Positions 1 through 10,649 of a stretch of 64,000 nt of DNA are shown piece by piece. The notes under the pieces were generated by a model. That model was given only the letters and a program-made list of their open reading frames with translations. It was not told where the DNA came from and made no database searches. Each line of letters starts with the position of its first letter. Positions within the stretch are counted from its first letter, which is position 1. The translations under genes and the position numbers were made by a program. This DNA is from Kitagawia praeruptora (Eukaryota; Streptophyta; Magnoliopsida; Apiales; Apiaceae): assembly GCA_037693485.1 (NCBI GenBank), contig CM075350.1, forward strand, positions 67,746,001 through 67,810,000, read 5' to 3'.

Positions 1-1274
1 CACGAGAACAGAGACGACAACATCATTATTCCTGTTTATCAGTTTCCGATCCAAGATCTTGATGGGATAGGCCGGAGAAGGAAAATCGGTGGTCACCGGT
101 GGATCCATCTGAGGAAAGTCTGTTGGGCCTATCTTCTTCTTAAGTAAAAAAACATGAAAAGTGTCATGAATCTTGGCAGTTGCAGGCAATTGAAGTCGGT
201 AAGCTACCTCTCCAACTTTTTTTAAGATTTTATACGGGCCAAATAACGAGGCGTAAATTTGTTATCTTTGACGTTTTTCAACGATGTCTTTTTGAAATCT
301 TGAAGCTTTAAGAAGACTTCATCGCCTTCCTCAAAAATGCGCTCTGTTCGTCGCTTATCTGCATAGTATTTCATTCATTCTTATGCTTTTTGCAGGTTGA
401 CTTTCAATAGCTTATGGATCTTAGTTCGCTGCTGGAGAAATGTGTTCACACAATCATTTAGAGATTTGCCGGCTTGGTGGTAGTTAAAGCTTGGAGCTTG
501 TCTTCCATAAAGAGCCATATAAGGAGTCATGTTAATGGCGGAATGGTGGTTGGTATTATACCACCATTCGGCCATTGGAAGCCAACGGTGCCACTGGTTG
601 GGGCATTGATAAATCAAGCAGCGCAAGTACATCTCGAGGCACTGGTTGAATCATTCACTCTGCCCATCAGATTGAGGATGGTAGGCGGTGGTGAGCCTAG
701 TGGAGGCCCCAAGTTTCTTGAAGAGTTCAGACCAAAATTGTGAGGTAAAAATCTTGTCTCGATCAATGATGATTGCTTCTAGAGGTCCATAGAGTTTAAA
801 GACATTATCTAACAGCAGTTGGGAGACTTATGATGCAGAGAAAGGATGTTGTAGAGCAAGTACGTGAGCAAATTTAGTATACTTGTTGACGACAACCAAG
901 ATAGTGTCTTTGCCTCCTGACTTCGGAAGGGATTCAATGAAATCCATGGTGATAGTACTCCAGGCACTATCCGGAACCGAAATTGGTTGCAGGAGACCTG
1001 GATAAGGAACATGTTCACCTTTACATCTTTGACAAACCTCACAACCCTGCACCCATTTGGTCATATCAGTAGTAAGATTTGGCCACCAAAAGAAACTACT
1101 GACTCGTTTGATGGTAGCGTTGATGCCTGAGTGTCCGCCTTCCGAACCCCCATGTAGGTTATTCATTACTTGTTGTCTTAGAGCCCCCAGTTGTCCTACT
1201 ACCAGTTTGCCTTGAAACCTTAAATCACTATCTTTGAGTGTATACTCAGAAGGCGTTTTGTTGTCGATAGCCAA
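1..1274 (-). pseudogene. Gypsy-1 integrase and chromodomain-like tail, broken
   Basis: The integrase inserts element cDNA into the chromosome. The segment at 1274-828 holds the zinc-binding domain (GGHSGINATIKR, then GCEVCQRCKGEH) and the first catalytic Asp in TITMDFIESLP. The frame is lost between about 828 and 632. It resumes at 632-381 with WYNTNHHSAINMTPYMALYG, the end of the catalytic core. Below 380 the minus strand, with another frame change, still encodes the GPY/F-type C-terminus (YRLQLPATAKIH, then FHVFLLKKKIG) and the beginning of a chromodomain-like module at the window edge. Chromodomains of this kind direct chromoviruses to heterochromatin. The family call is firm; function is lost. 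Confidence 0.85.
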
Positions 1275-3004
1275 CTAGGAGATGATGTCCTAAAAGTCAG
1301 TGTCCTGTGCCTATGACTCTCGCAAGTCTAATTTCCACTGTGGTGTCACCATGGTGATGGCTTTGGACTCTAGTTCGTGAGTCTAACTGCTGTCATTTAA
1401 GCAAGAGAGAGAATCAGCGGCGATATTGTCTCGTCCTCTCTTATAGACTATCGTATAGTCGAACCCGAGCAACTTTGTCAACCACTTTTGTTGCATAAGT
1501 GTTGTAATCTTTTGACCGAGGAGGTGCTAATGGCCTCTTGGTCTGTTTTAATTACAAAAGGTCGGCCCAGTAGATACCCTCACCATTTGTTAACGGCCAA
1601 AACCACTGCGAGAAGTTCCTTTTCGTAGGTCGACAGACCCATATTTCTCTATGAAAAAGCCTTGCTAAAGAAGACCAAGGGACGTCCTTCTTGCATTAAA
1701 ACGGCTCCTACCCCTATCATACATGCATCAGACTCGACCACAAAACCTTTAGAAAAATCTGCTATGCCCAATACCAAAGTCTGGCTCATGGCAGATTTCA
1801 ATTTGTCGAAGGCCATTTGTGCCTGTTCTCCCCTGTGAAATGCCCCTTTCTTGAGAAGATCAGTGAGGGGCTTGCTAATAACACCATAGTTGCGTATAAA
1901 ACGGCGATAGTACCTCGTTAATCCCAAAAAACCGCGAAGGGATTTGATGTTAACTGGAGTAGGCCACGTAGTCATAGCTTCTATCTTTTTGGAGTCTGCT
2001 TCCACCCCTTTATCACTGATAACATGGCCTAGGTACTCCACGTAACTTTGAGAGAAGGCGCACTTGCTTAGTTTAACACATAGACTGTTTCGTTGGAGGA
2101 CTTCAAACACTAGCTTGAGATGGTGAAGGTGTTCCTCCTGATTAGTACTGTAGATCAGTATGTCGTCAAAGAAAACACATACGAACTTACCAATATAGGG
2201 TCCAAACACTTCATTCATAACACATTGAAATGTGGCTGGGGTGTTGGTGAGGCCGAAAGGCATCACCAAAAATTCGTAATGCCCCAAGGGTGTCTTGAAC
2301 GCTGTCTTATAGGTATCCTTAGCGTTGACTCGAATATGGTGATAACCACTGCGTAAATCGAGTTTACTGAACACCTTGCTGCCATGTAGTTGATCAAGCA
2401 TCTCTTCAATAAGTGGAATAGGGAAGCGGTTTTTGACAGTGATGGCGTTTAAAGCCCTATAATCCACACAAAATCGCCATGTAATGTCTTTCTTTTTGAC
2501 AAACAAAACAGGTGAAGCATAAGGAGATTGACTATGCTTTATTATACCACTTTCGAGCATCTCTTTGACCATCTTTTCAATCTCTATTTTCTGAAGGTAT
2601 GGGCATTTGTAAGGGTTGAGGTTAATTGGTGCACTGCCTTCCATAAGTGGGATCAGATGGTCTTGTGGGTGTTTGGGTGGAAGGCCTTTGGGCTTTTGAA
2701 AGACCTGAGGAAATTCCTCCAGGAGAGGTTTAACTTGATCAGGAATTGTAGTGGGTGGAGCTTCCTCTGGTTGTGAAACTTCGATAGCTGCTAGTTGCAC
2801 CAAGAAACAGGCATGTGCTCCCACTTGGCCTAGGTTGTCTTTATCGAGTACCACTTGGACATCTTGAACTGGTTTCTTGGACTGTTGGAGGACAACAGTT
2901 TTGCCTTGCCATTTGAGGGTCATTTCTTGAGTAGAGAAGTCAAAGCATACGGGACTTACTTGTTCTAACCACTGTATGCCAAGGATGGCATCGTATCCTC
3001 CCAA
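1275..3004 (-). pseudogene. Gypsy-1 reverse transcriptase and RNase H
   Basis: An open segment at 3004-1649 (451 codons) covers the protease tail, the whole reverse transcriptase and the start of RNase H. Landmarks are VPLMEGSAPINLNPYK-like entry sequence, the FVKKKDITWRFCVDYRALN block, SKLDLRSGYHHIRV, the catalytic block VFFDDILIYS, and the LGLTRYYRRFIRNYG thumb region. FFDD instead of YVDD is usual in this group, so it is not damage. RNase H begins with FVVESDACMIGVGAVL. It continues, broken by a stop, in 1648-1275, where a YEKELLAVVLAV-type helix and a TDQEA segment are readable. Reverse transcriptase copies the RNA and RNase H removes the template strand. This is the best-preserved part of the element. 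Confidence 0.88.
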
Positions 3005-3344
3005 AGGTAAAACAAAAAAAATCTAAAATAAAGTCTGTATTACCTGCTTTCCATGTAAGGCTCACTATTTTACGAGTGCACTGAGTGACTGACCCATCTG
3101 CCAGTGAAATTTTCATTGCAGGGCATGACTCCATATGTAATCCCAGCTGTTTAGCTAAAGTGTGAGATAAAAAGTTGTGGGTGGAACCCGTATCAATTAG
3201 CATGGTAATGGGTTTGCTCTTCACCCTGCCTTCCAGTTTAAATGTGTGAATGCCTTGCGTACCTTCGATGGCATAAGCAGACATTCCTCCTTCTTCAGTG
3301 TCATCCAATTGTAACTCAATCTCCGACATTGTCTTCGTCTCCAA
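2940..3344 (-). pseudogene. Gypsy-1 aspartic protease
   Basis: The protease motif LIDTGSTHNFLS (the DTG catalytic triad) sits about 50 codons into the segment, followed by the usual KQLGL and VTLADGS-like stretches (SLADGS here). Retroelement proteases act as dimers to cleave the Gag-Pol precursor. The end of the domain shifts frame near 3010-3020, at a run of seven or more A on the plus strand. The conserved GGYDAILGIQWL continuation is therefore found at the start of the next segment. At its own start it overlaps the end of gag by 29 bases in a different frame. Both shifts look like decay, because chromoviruses usually have one gag-pol frame. Confidence 0.85.
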
Positions 3345-4764
3345 CCATCAGGTATAATTGTGGTTTACGACATTTGTGCCCACGAGTGTAAACTTCGTCG
3401 CAATTGTAGCATGGTCCTTTTTCTCTTCGTTTAGCCATTTCTTGTGGAGAAATTTTCTTAATCTCTGGCCACTTGTTTGGCACCACTGATCTCTCTGTCT
3501 CTTTAGTATAGCTGCCTGTATTTGTAGAGACTGGAGAGTTAAATTTTAATGATGTGCCCTCATTAATCCATTTCTGACTTGTGATATTGTATACTTTTAT
3601 AGGTGCACGAACCCGTTTCTCCAACATTTCGATCAGGGTCTCCTGCTCACGTGCCTTCTCCATTGCTTCACTTAAGGTTTTAGGTTTGTAGACATATAGT
3701 GCCTGTCGAATATCAGCCCTTAGGCCACTGAGAAAGCTGGATAAATAGAAGTCACCTGTCTGCAACATATGCCTCGACAGGACATACCCTCTTAGTTCCT
3801 CAAATTCAGCAATATAAGCTTTAACCGTACCAGTTTGCACGAGTTTATTGAATTTGCCCAATAAATTCTCTTGAGTGCCAGAAGAAAACCTCTACAGCAA
3901 CTGTTCTATAAGACTTTCCCAGGTGAGCACCGATTGGTCCTATTGTATAGTCTGGAACCAATGATCTGCCTCCCCCTCAAAATATAATGAAGCAAACAGC
4001 ACTTTAGTGTAAGTATCCATTCCAGGGTTTAACATGAAAAACTTGCCAGCCTTAACTACCCAGCTACGAGCATTGCTCCCATCAAATTTTGGAAATTCTA
4101 CTTTAGGAAGTTTATATGGGGTACCCATCCCAGATCTGTAAGAATTGTGTTCTCCGTTTTGGTTAAAAGTACTCAGGGTAGGACCTGGTGGGTTTGGTGT
4201 ATGGGAATAATTGGTATATGGAGCTTGTTGTCGTGGAAAACCCAGAACAGGGTTATACTGGGGTATGTTGAATGATGGTTGTTGGTGTAGATCTGGTTGA
4301 ACCATGGTTGTGGGCAGTATGATAGAAGTGGGTGGGTTCTGTGTGAACAGAGGGGTGGGGTGCATAATCACAGGGGGTGTGGTCATCGTAGGAAATGGAT
4401 GAGGGACAGTACCCCCAAACTTTATAGTATGTGTTGATGATTTAACAGGAGGTGTGACATGGGTATTTGTGGCAGAAACTGAATTACGTAAAGAGTGGGT
4501 GGGTGGTGATTGGATACCTGGTTGTTGGGTTTTAATGGCGGCTACCAACTCCTTGATCTGAGCTGTCAATTCGGTCCTATCTAATTTCACCTCGTCTGCC
4601 AGACCGTTGACCTTTCGTCCCATCTCTGACATCTGTATAGCCAGATCTGCCATCTGAGACTTGTACTCAGTTTCTTTTTGTATGGTGCAATTTCTTACCT
4701 CTTCTAGATGTGATTCTAGAAGCTTTAAGTCCTTTTCGTGTTTAGCTAGAGATGGCCCAGCCAT
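3316..4764 (-). pseudogene. Gypsy-1 Gag, two in-frame stops
   Basis: Gag starts at the ATG at 4764, two bases beyond the primer binding site on the element strand. Residues 1-75 form a heptad-rich coiled coil. A Pro/Thr-rich linker follows, then the capsid-like domain beginning LPKVEFPKFDGSNARSWV. Two TAG stops interrupt the same frame at 3942-3940 and 3894-3892, so 3861-3316 continues the protein after them. That part includes LRGYVLSRHMLQTGDFYL, and a CCHC zinc knuckle of the form CYNC-x4-GHKC near the end. Gag packages element RNA into virus-like particles. The two stops lie 45 bases apart and both look like simple substitutions. Confidence 0.85.
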
Positions 4765-4765
4765 T

Positions 4766-4777
4766 GCTCTGATACCA
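4766..4777 (-). other. Gypsy-1 primer binding site
   Basis: On the minus strand this reads TGGTATCAGAGC, which is complementary to the 3' end of initiator methionine tRNA, the usual primer of plant LTR retrotransposons. It lies two bases inside the 5' LTR end and fixes that boundary. Confidence 0.92.
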
Positions 4778-4779
4778 GT

Positions 4780-5120
4780 TGTAACAATGGAGAAGAACTA
4801 TGTATATTTTGCTATTAATAAATAGGTAAATTGGCTAAGAAAATAGACGCTGAAAGGAAAATGACAATTTCATTCCACAAGTTGCTTTACAATGAGGCTA
4901 AGGTTGGCTTATATAGGAAGTGCAATTCCCGCCAACCAATATTACTGATCTAACAAAAAGGAAATAAAAGAGCATATCTCTATCCACTTGCATACATCGC
5001 CACGTCACAATTCTAGAAGATGCTTGCAACGATGTCGTTTGGCTCAGCTGTGGTCAACCCTTCAGTCAATAATTTAATAAATAAAAGAAGGAATTAGGTT
5101 TTTATGTCCCCCTCTTAACA
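4780..5120 (-). repeat. Gypsy-1 5' LTR (341 bp)
   Basis: The segment begins TGTAAC and ends TTAACA, giving the TG...CA ends of an LTR, and it abuts the primer binding site. On the element strand a TATA-like CTATATAAG lies near 4917-4909, in the expected promoter position. The second LTR is outside the window, so identity between LTRs, and hence age, cannot be estimated. Confidence 0.85.
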
Positions 5121-5647
5121 ATTGGATTCGATTGATGTTGGGTGGGTGAGAAGGAGGAATAACAGTGGTGGACAGAGTAGAACGACGGTGGTGCCGTGGG
5201 TCTGTTGAACGGCGGAGGGTTGTTGGTCGTGAGAATGAGAGAGATTGGAGAGAGAAGGAGATAATATTAGATTGGTAAATTGTTAAATAAAATTATATAG
5301 TTTTGTTAAATAAATAATATTTTAGATTTTAGATAAATGACATGGATGATGATATGGTGTTGAGGTGTAACTAGTTGGCAGCTGAGGTGTAAAAAGTTAA
5401 CAGACTTCCGTTAAGTCAACGAAAAATTAACGGCAGTGAAATATTTTTAATGTACAATGACCTAATTGAAAGTTATATTGAGTTAAGTAATTCGACTGAA
5501 AGCTTTTTTGGGCCGGTGACCCAAGTGAAAGTTTTCGAATAGTACAGTGACGAAAATGGCCATTTACCCTATTACGTTTATATAATTTAATTTAATTTAT
5601 ATAATTACCAAAGAAATTAATTTTACATATAATTACAACATATTGAC
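5121..5647. other. Noncoding spacer, probable old repeat
   Basis: No coding region is supported. Bases 5126-5260 are unusually rich in G. Bases 5395-5575 contain phrases such as 'agtcaacgaaaaattaacgg' and 'acgaaaatggccatttaccc' that I associate with dispersed, DNA-transposon-like plant repeats, but no terminal repeats could be delimited. Confidence 0.35.
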
Positions 5648-6788
5648 TGTTGGGATTTATGGGTGATGGAATAGACAACTTAACTAGTTTTATTGGTATA
5701 CTTAGTTTTACTAAGTAGAACATACTGTCATAGCCTGAAGTGTATTCCTGTAATCAAATAAGTACTGTCATGTAATAATTGTAATTCTTGAAAGAAGTTC
5801 GATCATGTTCAAGCCTCAAGAAATACAAAAGTTCGACAGCAGGAATAAAAGTTACTGTCAAGTATTGACAGTAAGATTACAAGGAAACAGCATGTTGCAA
5901 AGCTCGACAACAAGTTTAATTGAGTCGACAGCAAGTTTAATTGAGTCGACAGCAAGTTTCAACTTGACAGCAATATTGGCGGAGATTCTGATGACAGCAA
6001 CTTTCATATATAGTTTGCGACAGCAAGTTTGGAATTCCTTGACAGCAATCTCTACGGGAATTCATACTGTCAAACAAAGCACAATCCTTGACAGCAATCT
6101 CTGCGGGAAATTCATACTGTCAACCAAAGCATAATTCATTGATAGCAAACTTTGTGGCAAACATACTGTCATATAGAATCAACTTGATTTAGGAATTTTC
6201 TAAGTCAAATTAAGCGACAGAGTACATGTTCAAAAGAAGCAGGCGTGCTGCAACATTCAAACTTTACAGCAAGCTTGAAAGTCTATAACAGAAGCTTGAG
6301 AGATCACATGGAGCAACCTGTAAAGTATAGAGCAAGATAAATTTAACAACTACTAGATCTGGGTGGCTCAAATGTGGAAAGCATCTAAAATTACTTTATG
6401 TGTATCACATGGGAATAAATCATGTAATGAGCTGCAAAAAGAATATGACAGCAACTCAACAACCCATGTTGATAGTGATAGTGTAGTAGAAAAAGATCCA
6501 ACTATCACTCTATAAATAGAATACTCTACTGCATGATATAAGTAGTTCTCCACATCTGTAATCTCTTGAGAACTCGAAGCTTGAGAATTATTTTGTTCTC
6601 AAGGTTGTAGCAAAACTTTGCAAAATAAATAAAACATTTATTTTGTGGAAACATCGTGTTAGATATTACTTGTGATTGCATTTCTTCTACTAGTAAATTA
6701 CAAACTCTATTTAAGTTGTTGAAATAGTTTTTGAAATTTATTAGTATTGCATTCAACCCCCCTTCTGCAATACTTTACGGGACCAACA
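5648..6788 (+). repeat. Copia-1 5' LTR (1141 bp)
   Basis: It runs from TGTTGGGATT to GGGACCAACA. A TATA box (tataaata, 6511-6518) lies in the expected promoter position, and the R-U5 part would follow near 6540. By eye about twelve exact TGACAG/CTGTCA hexamers and about six relaxed copies (cgacag, tgatag, ttacag) lie in both orientations, mostly between 5725 and 6170. They often appear as gacagcaa or actgtcaa. Confidence 0.93.
6511..6518 (+). promoter_or_regulatory. Copia-1 LTR TATA box
   Basis: The sequence tataaata is preceded by cactc and followed about 270 bases later by the LTR end. The same box recurs in the 3' LTR at 19496-19503. It is the most likely core promoter for genomic RNA of the element. 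Confidence 0.65.
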
Positions 6789-6790
6789 AC

Positions 6791-6802
6791 TGGTATCAGA
6801 GC
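6791..6802 (+). other. Copia-1 primer binding site
   Basis: The sequence tggtatcagagc matches the complement of initiator methionine tRNA. It begins two bases after the LTR. Confidence 0.93.
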
Positions 6803-6833
6803 ATTCAGATTAATACACATATCTGAGATCCAA

Positions 6834-8144
6834 ATGGAAAGTATTCAAAGGTCAAGTAATATCAAGATTCCAGCTTTTGATAAAGAAAACTACAACATAT
6901 GGAAAAAGAAGATTATGTTATTTATCAAAGCTCAGAATCCATTATTCCTAGGTATTCTGGAAAATGGCCCCTTCGTTCCTCAAAAGGAAATTCCATCTGC
7001 TACAGTTAATGATGTAGTAATCCCAGCTCATTGGGTTGCTAAGAAGCCTACTGAGTATAATGACTCAGAAAAAGAAAAGGTAGCACTGGATGATCATCTG
7101 CAACTCATTCTGCTAGATGCACTTACCCTGCACAAAGCTATGAGTGGAAATATAATAGCATGCAACTCTGCCAGGGATATGTGGAAAAAGATAGAACTGT
7201 TATGTGAAGGAAGTGAAGAGGTCAGAGAAAATCAAAAACAAATACTGGTGTCACAATATGAAGCGTTTATGGGCAAGCATGGAGAAGAGTTAACTCACAT
7301 GTTTGAAAGATTTAGCAAACTGATAGCTGAGCTCCAGATTCATGGAAAGTTTTATGAAAAGAAGGAAGTCAATATCAAGTTTCTGCTAACTCTTCCAGAA
7401 CACCTCGAGCATAGAGTAACAGCCATAAGAGAAGGAAGAGATTTAAACTTTGTCTCTCTTGAAACATTGTATGGAGTTCTAAAATCTTATGAACTTGAAT
7501 ATTATCAAAAGAAAGCCATACAAAGTGGATCCAAAGGATTGATGGCAAACATGGCTGGTGCACTAGTTGCTCAAGGACCATCATATTTTCAAGCAAGTGA
7601 GCAAATTCAAAATGATCAACAACCTCAATTTTCATCTGTGAAAATTGAAGAGGTGGTTGAAGATGAAGAAAAGGTTGTCCTTCAACTAGAAGATGTTGAA
7701 GATGAAGAATTCTTCATTCTAGAAGAAATGGAGAAAATGGATAATCCAACCATGGCTTTTATGGCAAGAAAATTCAAAAATATAAGGTTCAGGAGGAACA
7801 AGCCATATAAGCCTCAAGGTCAATTTCCAAAATATAACCAAGGAAGCTCATCAAAACCTGCTACTGGCACCAAGGGAGGATACAAAACAGGAATGGTAGA
7901 TAGATCAAAGTTTAGATGCTACAACTGCAATGAACTTGGTCACTTTGCTACTGAATGCAAAAGACCAAAACAAATACAAAGAATGGAGAGAGGAACTGGA
8001 AGTCAATTTAAGAAAGGACAAGGAAAAGCCTATGTGGCTGAAGGAAAATGCTGGGATGAATCTGATGATGAAGAAGAAGAGGAATTTGTGAATCTAGCCT
8101 TGATGGCTAGAGAGGATGAAGAAGCCTCAACCTCGACAAGTTAG
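6834..8144 (+). CDS. Copia-1 Gag
   Basis: The ATG at 6834 is chosen because it lies just after the primer site and opens a typical copia Gag: IKIPAFDKENYNIWKKKIML is the usual N-terminal UBN2-like capsid segment. An upstream in-frame ATG at 6747 lies inside the LTR and is unlikely to be used. The protein is 436 residues. The central part includes MWKKIELLCEGSEEVRENQK. An acidic stretch at 7650-7740 follows, then a CCHC zinc knuckle CYNCNELGHFATEC at about residues 360-373. Gag forms the particle and binds RNA. The frame stops at TAG 8142-8144, but the next open segment continues in the same frame, so the real product may be longer or be read through. Confidence 0.88.
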   Translation: MESIQRSSNIKIPAFDKENYNIWKKKIMLFIKAQNPLFLGILENGPFVPQKEIPSATVNDVVIPAHWVAKKPTEYNDSEKEKVALDDHLQLILLDALTLHKAMSGNIIACNSARDMWKKIELLCEGSEEVRENQKQILVSQYEAFMGKHGEELTHMFERFSKLIAELQIHGKFYEKKEVNIKFLLTLPEHLEHRVTAIREGRDLNFVSLETLYGVLKSYELEYYQKKAIQSGSKGLMANMAGALVAQGPSYFQASEQIQNDQQPQFSSVKIEEVVEDEEKVVLQLEDVEDEEFFILEEMEKMDNPTMAFMARKFKNIRFRRNKPYKPQGQFPKYNQGSSSKPATGTKGGYKTGMVDRSKFRCYNCNELGHFATECKRPKQIQRMERGTGSQFKKGQGKAYVAEGKCWDESDDEEEEEFVNLALMAREDEEASTSTS

Positions 8145-8159
8145 GTACCATCTTTAGTC

Positions 8160-9452
8160 TTGCTAGATATGTCTTTAAATGACTATAAGCAAACCATTGA
8201 GGAAATGAGTACTGAAATGTTTAATATCCACACTAGTTTATCTGCTGCAAATGAAGAAATTGCTAGATTAACTAAGGAAAATGAAACACTCAAATCCAAC
8301 AATGATGTGTTGTTGCTTAAGACCAGTTCTATTGATTCTTTAGCTCAGGAAAACGAAAGATTAAAAAATGATTTAATCTGTGCTAAAGAGATAGAGGAAT
8401 ATCTAAGAAAAGAAATTTCTGAAAATGAATTTAAGCTAAAGGCATTTAGAAATTCCTCTAAAATAGTTCAAGAGTATCATGAGAAACATACTGAAAGTAA
8501 GAAGATAGGCATAGGCTATGATTATAGTAGGAGACCTGGTAAAGAGGCTGTTATACAGAACAATGATGATATCAATACTGTAAGACCTCACATCCTCAAA
8601 AATGTGAGCAATCCAATTTTCAAAAGTACAGAGTTTGAGGTTAATGAAAATTCCCTAATTATTAATCAAGAACTCTGTGATGAAGATGAGAGGGCTGACA
8701 GTGTATCTAAGAAAGAAAAAGATTCTGTCAAAATGACTATGACAGAAACCGTATCAAACAGCCCAACCAAGTGTTCAAAAGAAACTATCACAAAGGATGA
8801 GACAGTAATTTTCAAAGATACTGTCAAGAAGTCACCCAAGACAGTAACTTTCAAACCTACTGTCAAGACAGCAAGTACAAAAGGTGCTGTCAAAAATAGC
8901 TCGACAGTACCTTCTGAACAGATTGTCAAGACAGTTGTCTCCAAGTCCAAAAACAGAAATGGGAAGCTAGGCATTGATAAAAAGAATAATTATGCGTATG
9001 TTAAGCAGACACCCAGGAAACTTTGCAATAATTGTGGCTCCTCACATCATTTAACTCATGTTTGTAAGAAATCAACTAGTAGCATATCTAATGCAACAGA
9101 GTTGAAAGGGAACTTACACAGAACCCCCATTATGCAAAGAAAATTGGTAGTTTGTAATAACATTGACTGTATGCCATGCAAAATTACTGCCATGAGTACA
9201 TGTTTTAATTTGAAAATTTCATCTAATGAATTATGTTCTTATATGCAAACTGCAAAGACTTCTGAATCTACTAAAGAAAGTGAGAAGGCTACTCTCACTA
9301 AGAAAAAGTCTAAGTCAATGTCTAAAACTAAGTGGGTAATGAAAGAAGTCAAGGAACCATCTTCTGATGACATTGTTTCAAGTATTGATAAAGTTTCTGA
9401 TGATACTGAGTGTGCAGGACCCAACAAGACTTGGGTACCAAATGCAAATTAA
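8160..9452 (+). CDS. Copia-1 Gag C-terminal extension, coiled coil with second zinc-binding motif
   Basis: This 430-codon segment continues the Gag frame after one TAG. Residues 1-100 are a strong heptad coiled coil (SAANEEIARLTKENETLK). The middle (8695-8945) is Ser/Thr/Lys/Val-rich, and its codons carry many CTGTCA/GACAGT motifs. Near residue 285 a CNNCGSSHHLTHVC motif forms a CCHC-like zinc site, with further Cys pairs (CNNIDCMPC) downstream. It ends GPNKTWVPNAN at TAA 9450-9452, just before the protease. Copia-2 has the same order (coiled coil, CCHC, W-V, stop), so the architecture is shared. Whether it is made as a Gag extension, by readthrough or by splicing is not shown by sequence. 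Confidence 0.7.
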   Translation: MLDMSLNDYKQTIEEMSTEMFNIHTSLSAANEEIARLTKENETLKSNNDVLLLKTSSIDSLAQENERLKNDLICAKEIEEYLRKEISENEFKLKAFRNSSKIVQEYHEKHTESKKIGIGYDYSRRPGKEAVIQNNDDINTVRPHILKNVSNPIFKSTEFEVNENSLIINQELCDEDERADSVSKKEKDSVKMTMTETVSNSPTKCSKETITKDETVIFKDTVKKSPKTVTFKPTVKTASTKGAVKNSSTVPSEQIVKTVVSKSKNRNGKLGIDKKNNYAYVKQTPRKLCNNCGSSHHLTHVCKKSTSSISNATELKGNLHRTPIMQRKLVVCNNIDCMPCKITAMSTCFNLKISSNELCSYMQTAKTSESTKESEKATLTKKKSKSMSKTKWVMKEVKEPSSDDIVSSIDKVSDDTECAGPNKTWVPNAN

Positions 9453-9464
9453 ACTCTTTCTGTC

Positions 9465-10649
9465 TTGCAGGGAAAGAAAGGTAAACAGGTCATGTGGATA
9501 ATCGACAGTGGATGTTCCAAACACATGACTGGTGATATATCCCTGCTATCACAATATGTTGAGAAGGCTGGCCCAACAATAACCTTTGGAGACAACAGCA
9601 AAGGTTACACTGTGGGATATGGCTGCTTAAAAGCTGGAAATGTTGTCATTGAAGAAATCTCTCTTGTGGAAGGTTTGAAGCATAATCTGCTCAGTGTCAG
9701 TGAATTCACTGACAAAGGATTCAAAGTTAACTTTGGCATGATGGAATGCACAATCTACCACAAGAAGGATAGAAGCCTATCTCTGAAAGGAGTCAGGAAA
9801 GGAAGCCTATTTGTTGCAGACTTAAACTCAACAAATGAGGAAAGAATATTTTGCTTCTACAGCAAAGCAAGTGTTGGAGATAGCATGCTTTGGCACAAGA
9901 AGCTTTCCCATCTCAACTTCAAAACTATGAACATGTTAATGAAGAAGGAATTGGTGAGAGGACTGCCTCAACAGGAATTCTGTCAAGAAGGACTGTGTGA
10001 AGATTGTCAAATGGGAAAACTAAGGAAAGCAATGCACAAATCAAAACAAGTCAACACCAACACTGAAGCACTCAAGTTAATTCATATGGATCTTTTTGGA
10101 CCAGTGAATGTTCAATCACTATCCAGAAAAAGATATGCACTGGTCATGATAGATGACTATTCTAGGTACACTTGGGTGAAATTTTTAGAATCAAAAGATG
10201 AAGCTGCTCAAGAAATCATTGATCACATAAGGGTACTTGGTAGGACCCCTGGAGCAAAAGTTCAATTTCTAAGAAGTGACAATGGAACTGAATTCAGAAA
10301 TGCTACACTTGGAAACTTCTGCAAAGATCAAGGGATTGTTCAACAATTATCTGCTGCAAGGACTCCACAGCAAAATGGAGTTGTAGAAAGAAAGAATAGG
10401 ACACTCATTGAAGCTGCAAGAACTATGTTAAGCAATGCTAAATTACCAACATATTTCTGGGCAGAAGCCATCAACACTGCTTGTTATACACAGAACAGAA
10501 CACTAATCAACAAGGCTCATGGTAATACTCCTTACTATCTTTTGACAGGAAAGAAACCAACTGTTAAATACTTTCATGTCTTTGGAAGCAAATGCTTTTT
10601 AATGAAAGACAACCATGAAAGAAGAGGAAAATTTGATACCAAAGCATAA
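9465..10649 (+). pseudogene. Copia-1 pol, first part: protease and integrase
   Basis: No ATG opens this frame; it continues from Gag after the TAA at 9450. The protease is MWIIDSGCSKHMTGD (DSG catalytic site). The integrase zinc-binding domain follows (WHKKLSHLNFKTMN...CEDCQMGK). The catalytic core has Asp in HMDLFGPV, Asp in RSDNGTEF and Glu in NGVVERKNRT, so the D,D,E triad is complete. The frame is lost at about 10640, where two bases appear to be missing between DTKA and the conserved KGIFMGYG block. Copia proteases cut the polyprotein; the integrase joins cDNA to host DNA. Apart from the deletion the domain looks functional. Confidence 0.88.

Larger units (their letters stand above)
1..5120 (-). 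mobile_element. Gypsy-1: 5' part of a Ty3/gypsy chromovirus-like LTR retrotransposon, truncated by window edge
   Basis: Read on the minus strand the order is 5' LTR (5120-4780), primer binding site, gag, protease, reverse transcriptase, RNase H, integrase and the start of a chromodomain-like tail at the window edge. This PR-RT-RH-IN order defines Ty3/gypsy. The tail after the integrase (a segment like ILDRKLINRNND) points to a chromovirus. The coiled-coil N-terminus of Gag and the short LTR suggest the Reina group, which is inference. The 3' LTR lies outside the window. The copy is dead: stops in gag, frameshifts at gag/protease and protease/RT, and further breaks in RNase H and integrase. 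The bases after the LTR (attgg, 5121-5125) are the expected target-duplication copy but cannot be checked. Confidence 0.9.

Noticed and set aside
2150..2200. FFDD in the Gypsy-1 RT as a damaged catalytic site
   Set aside because: VFFDDILIYS is common in plant chromoviruses and keeps both catalytic Asp residues.
2120..2776. Plus-strand ORFs opposite the Gypsy-1 RT
   Set aside because: They lie wholly within a clear minus-strand RT and show no independent signals.
5805..6134. A 109-codon plus-strand ORF in the Copia-1 5' LTR, with a near-identical copy at 18790-19119
   Set aside because: It is present twice only because LTRs are duplicated. The SLIESTA repeats in it are a by-product of the gtcgacagcaag motif. 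It sits upstream of the LTR TATA box.
6747..6833. Upstream ATG at 6747 as the Copia-1 Gag start
   Set aside because: It lies in the LTR U5 region and the primer binding site would be translated. The ATG at 6834 fits other copia Gag starts.
8666..8974. Minus-strand ORF opposite the Copia-1 gag extension
   Set aside because: It is a shadow of the repeat-rich coding strand and is rich in Val, Leu and Thr because of the gacagt/ctgtca repeats.
9435..9470. A conventional spliceosomal intron of 36 bases
   Set aside because: It is below the usual minimum intron size in plants. It is kept only as a finding about conserved borders, not annotated as an intron.
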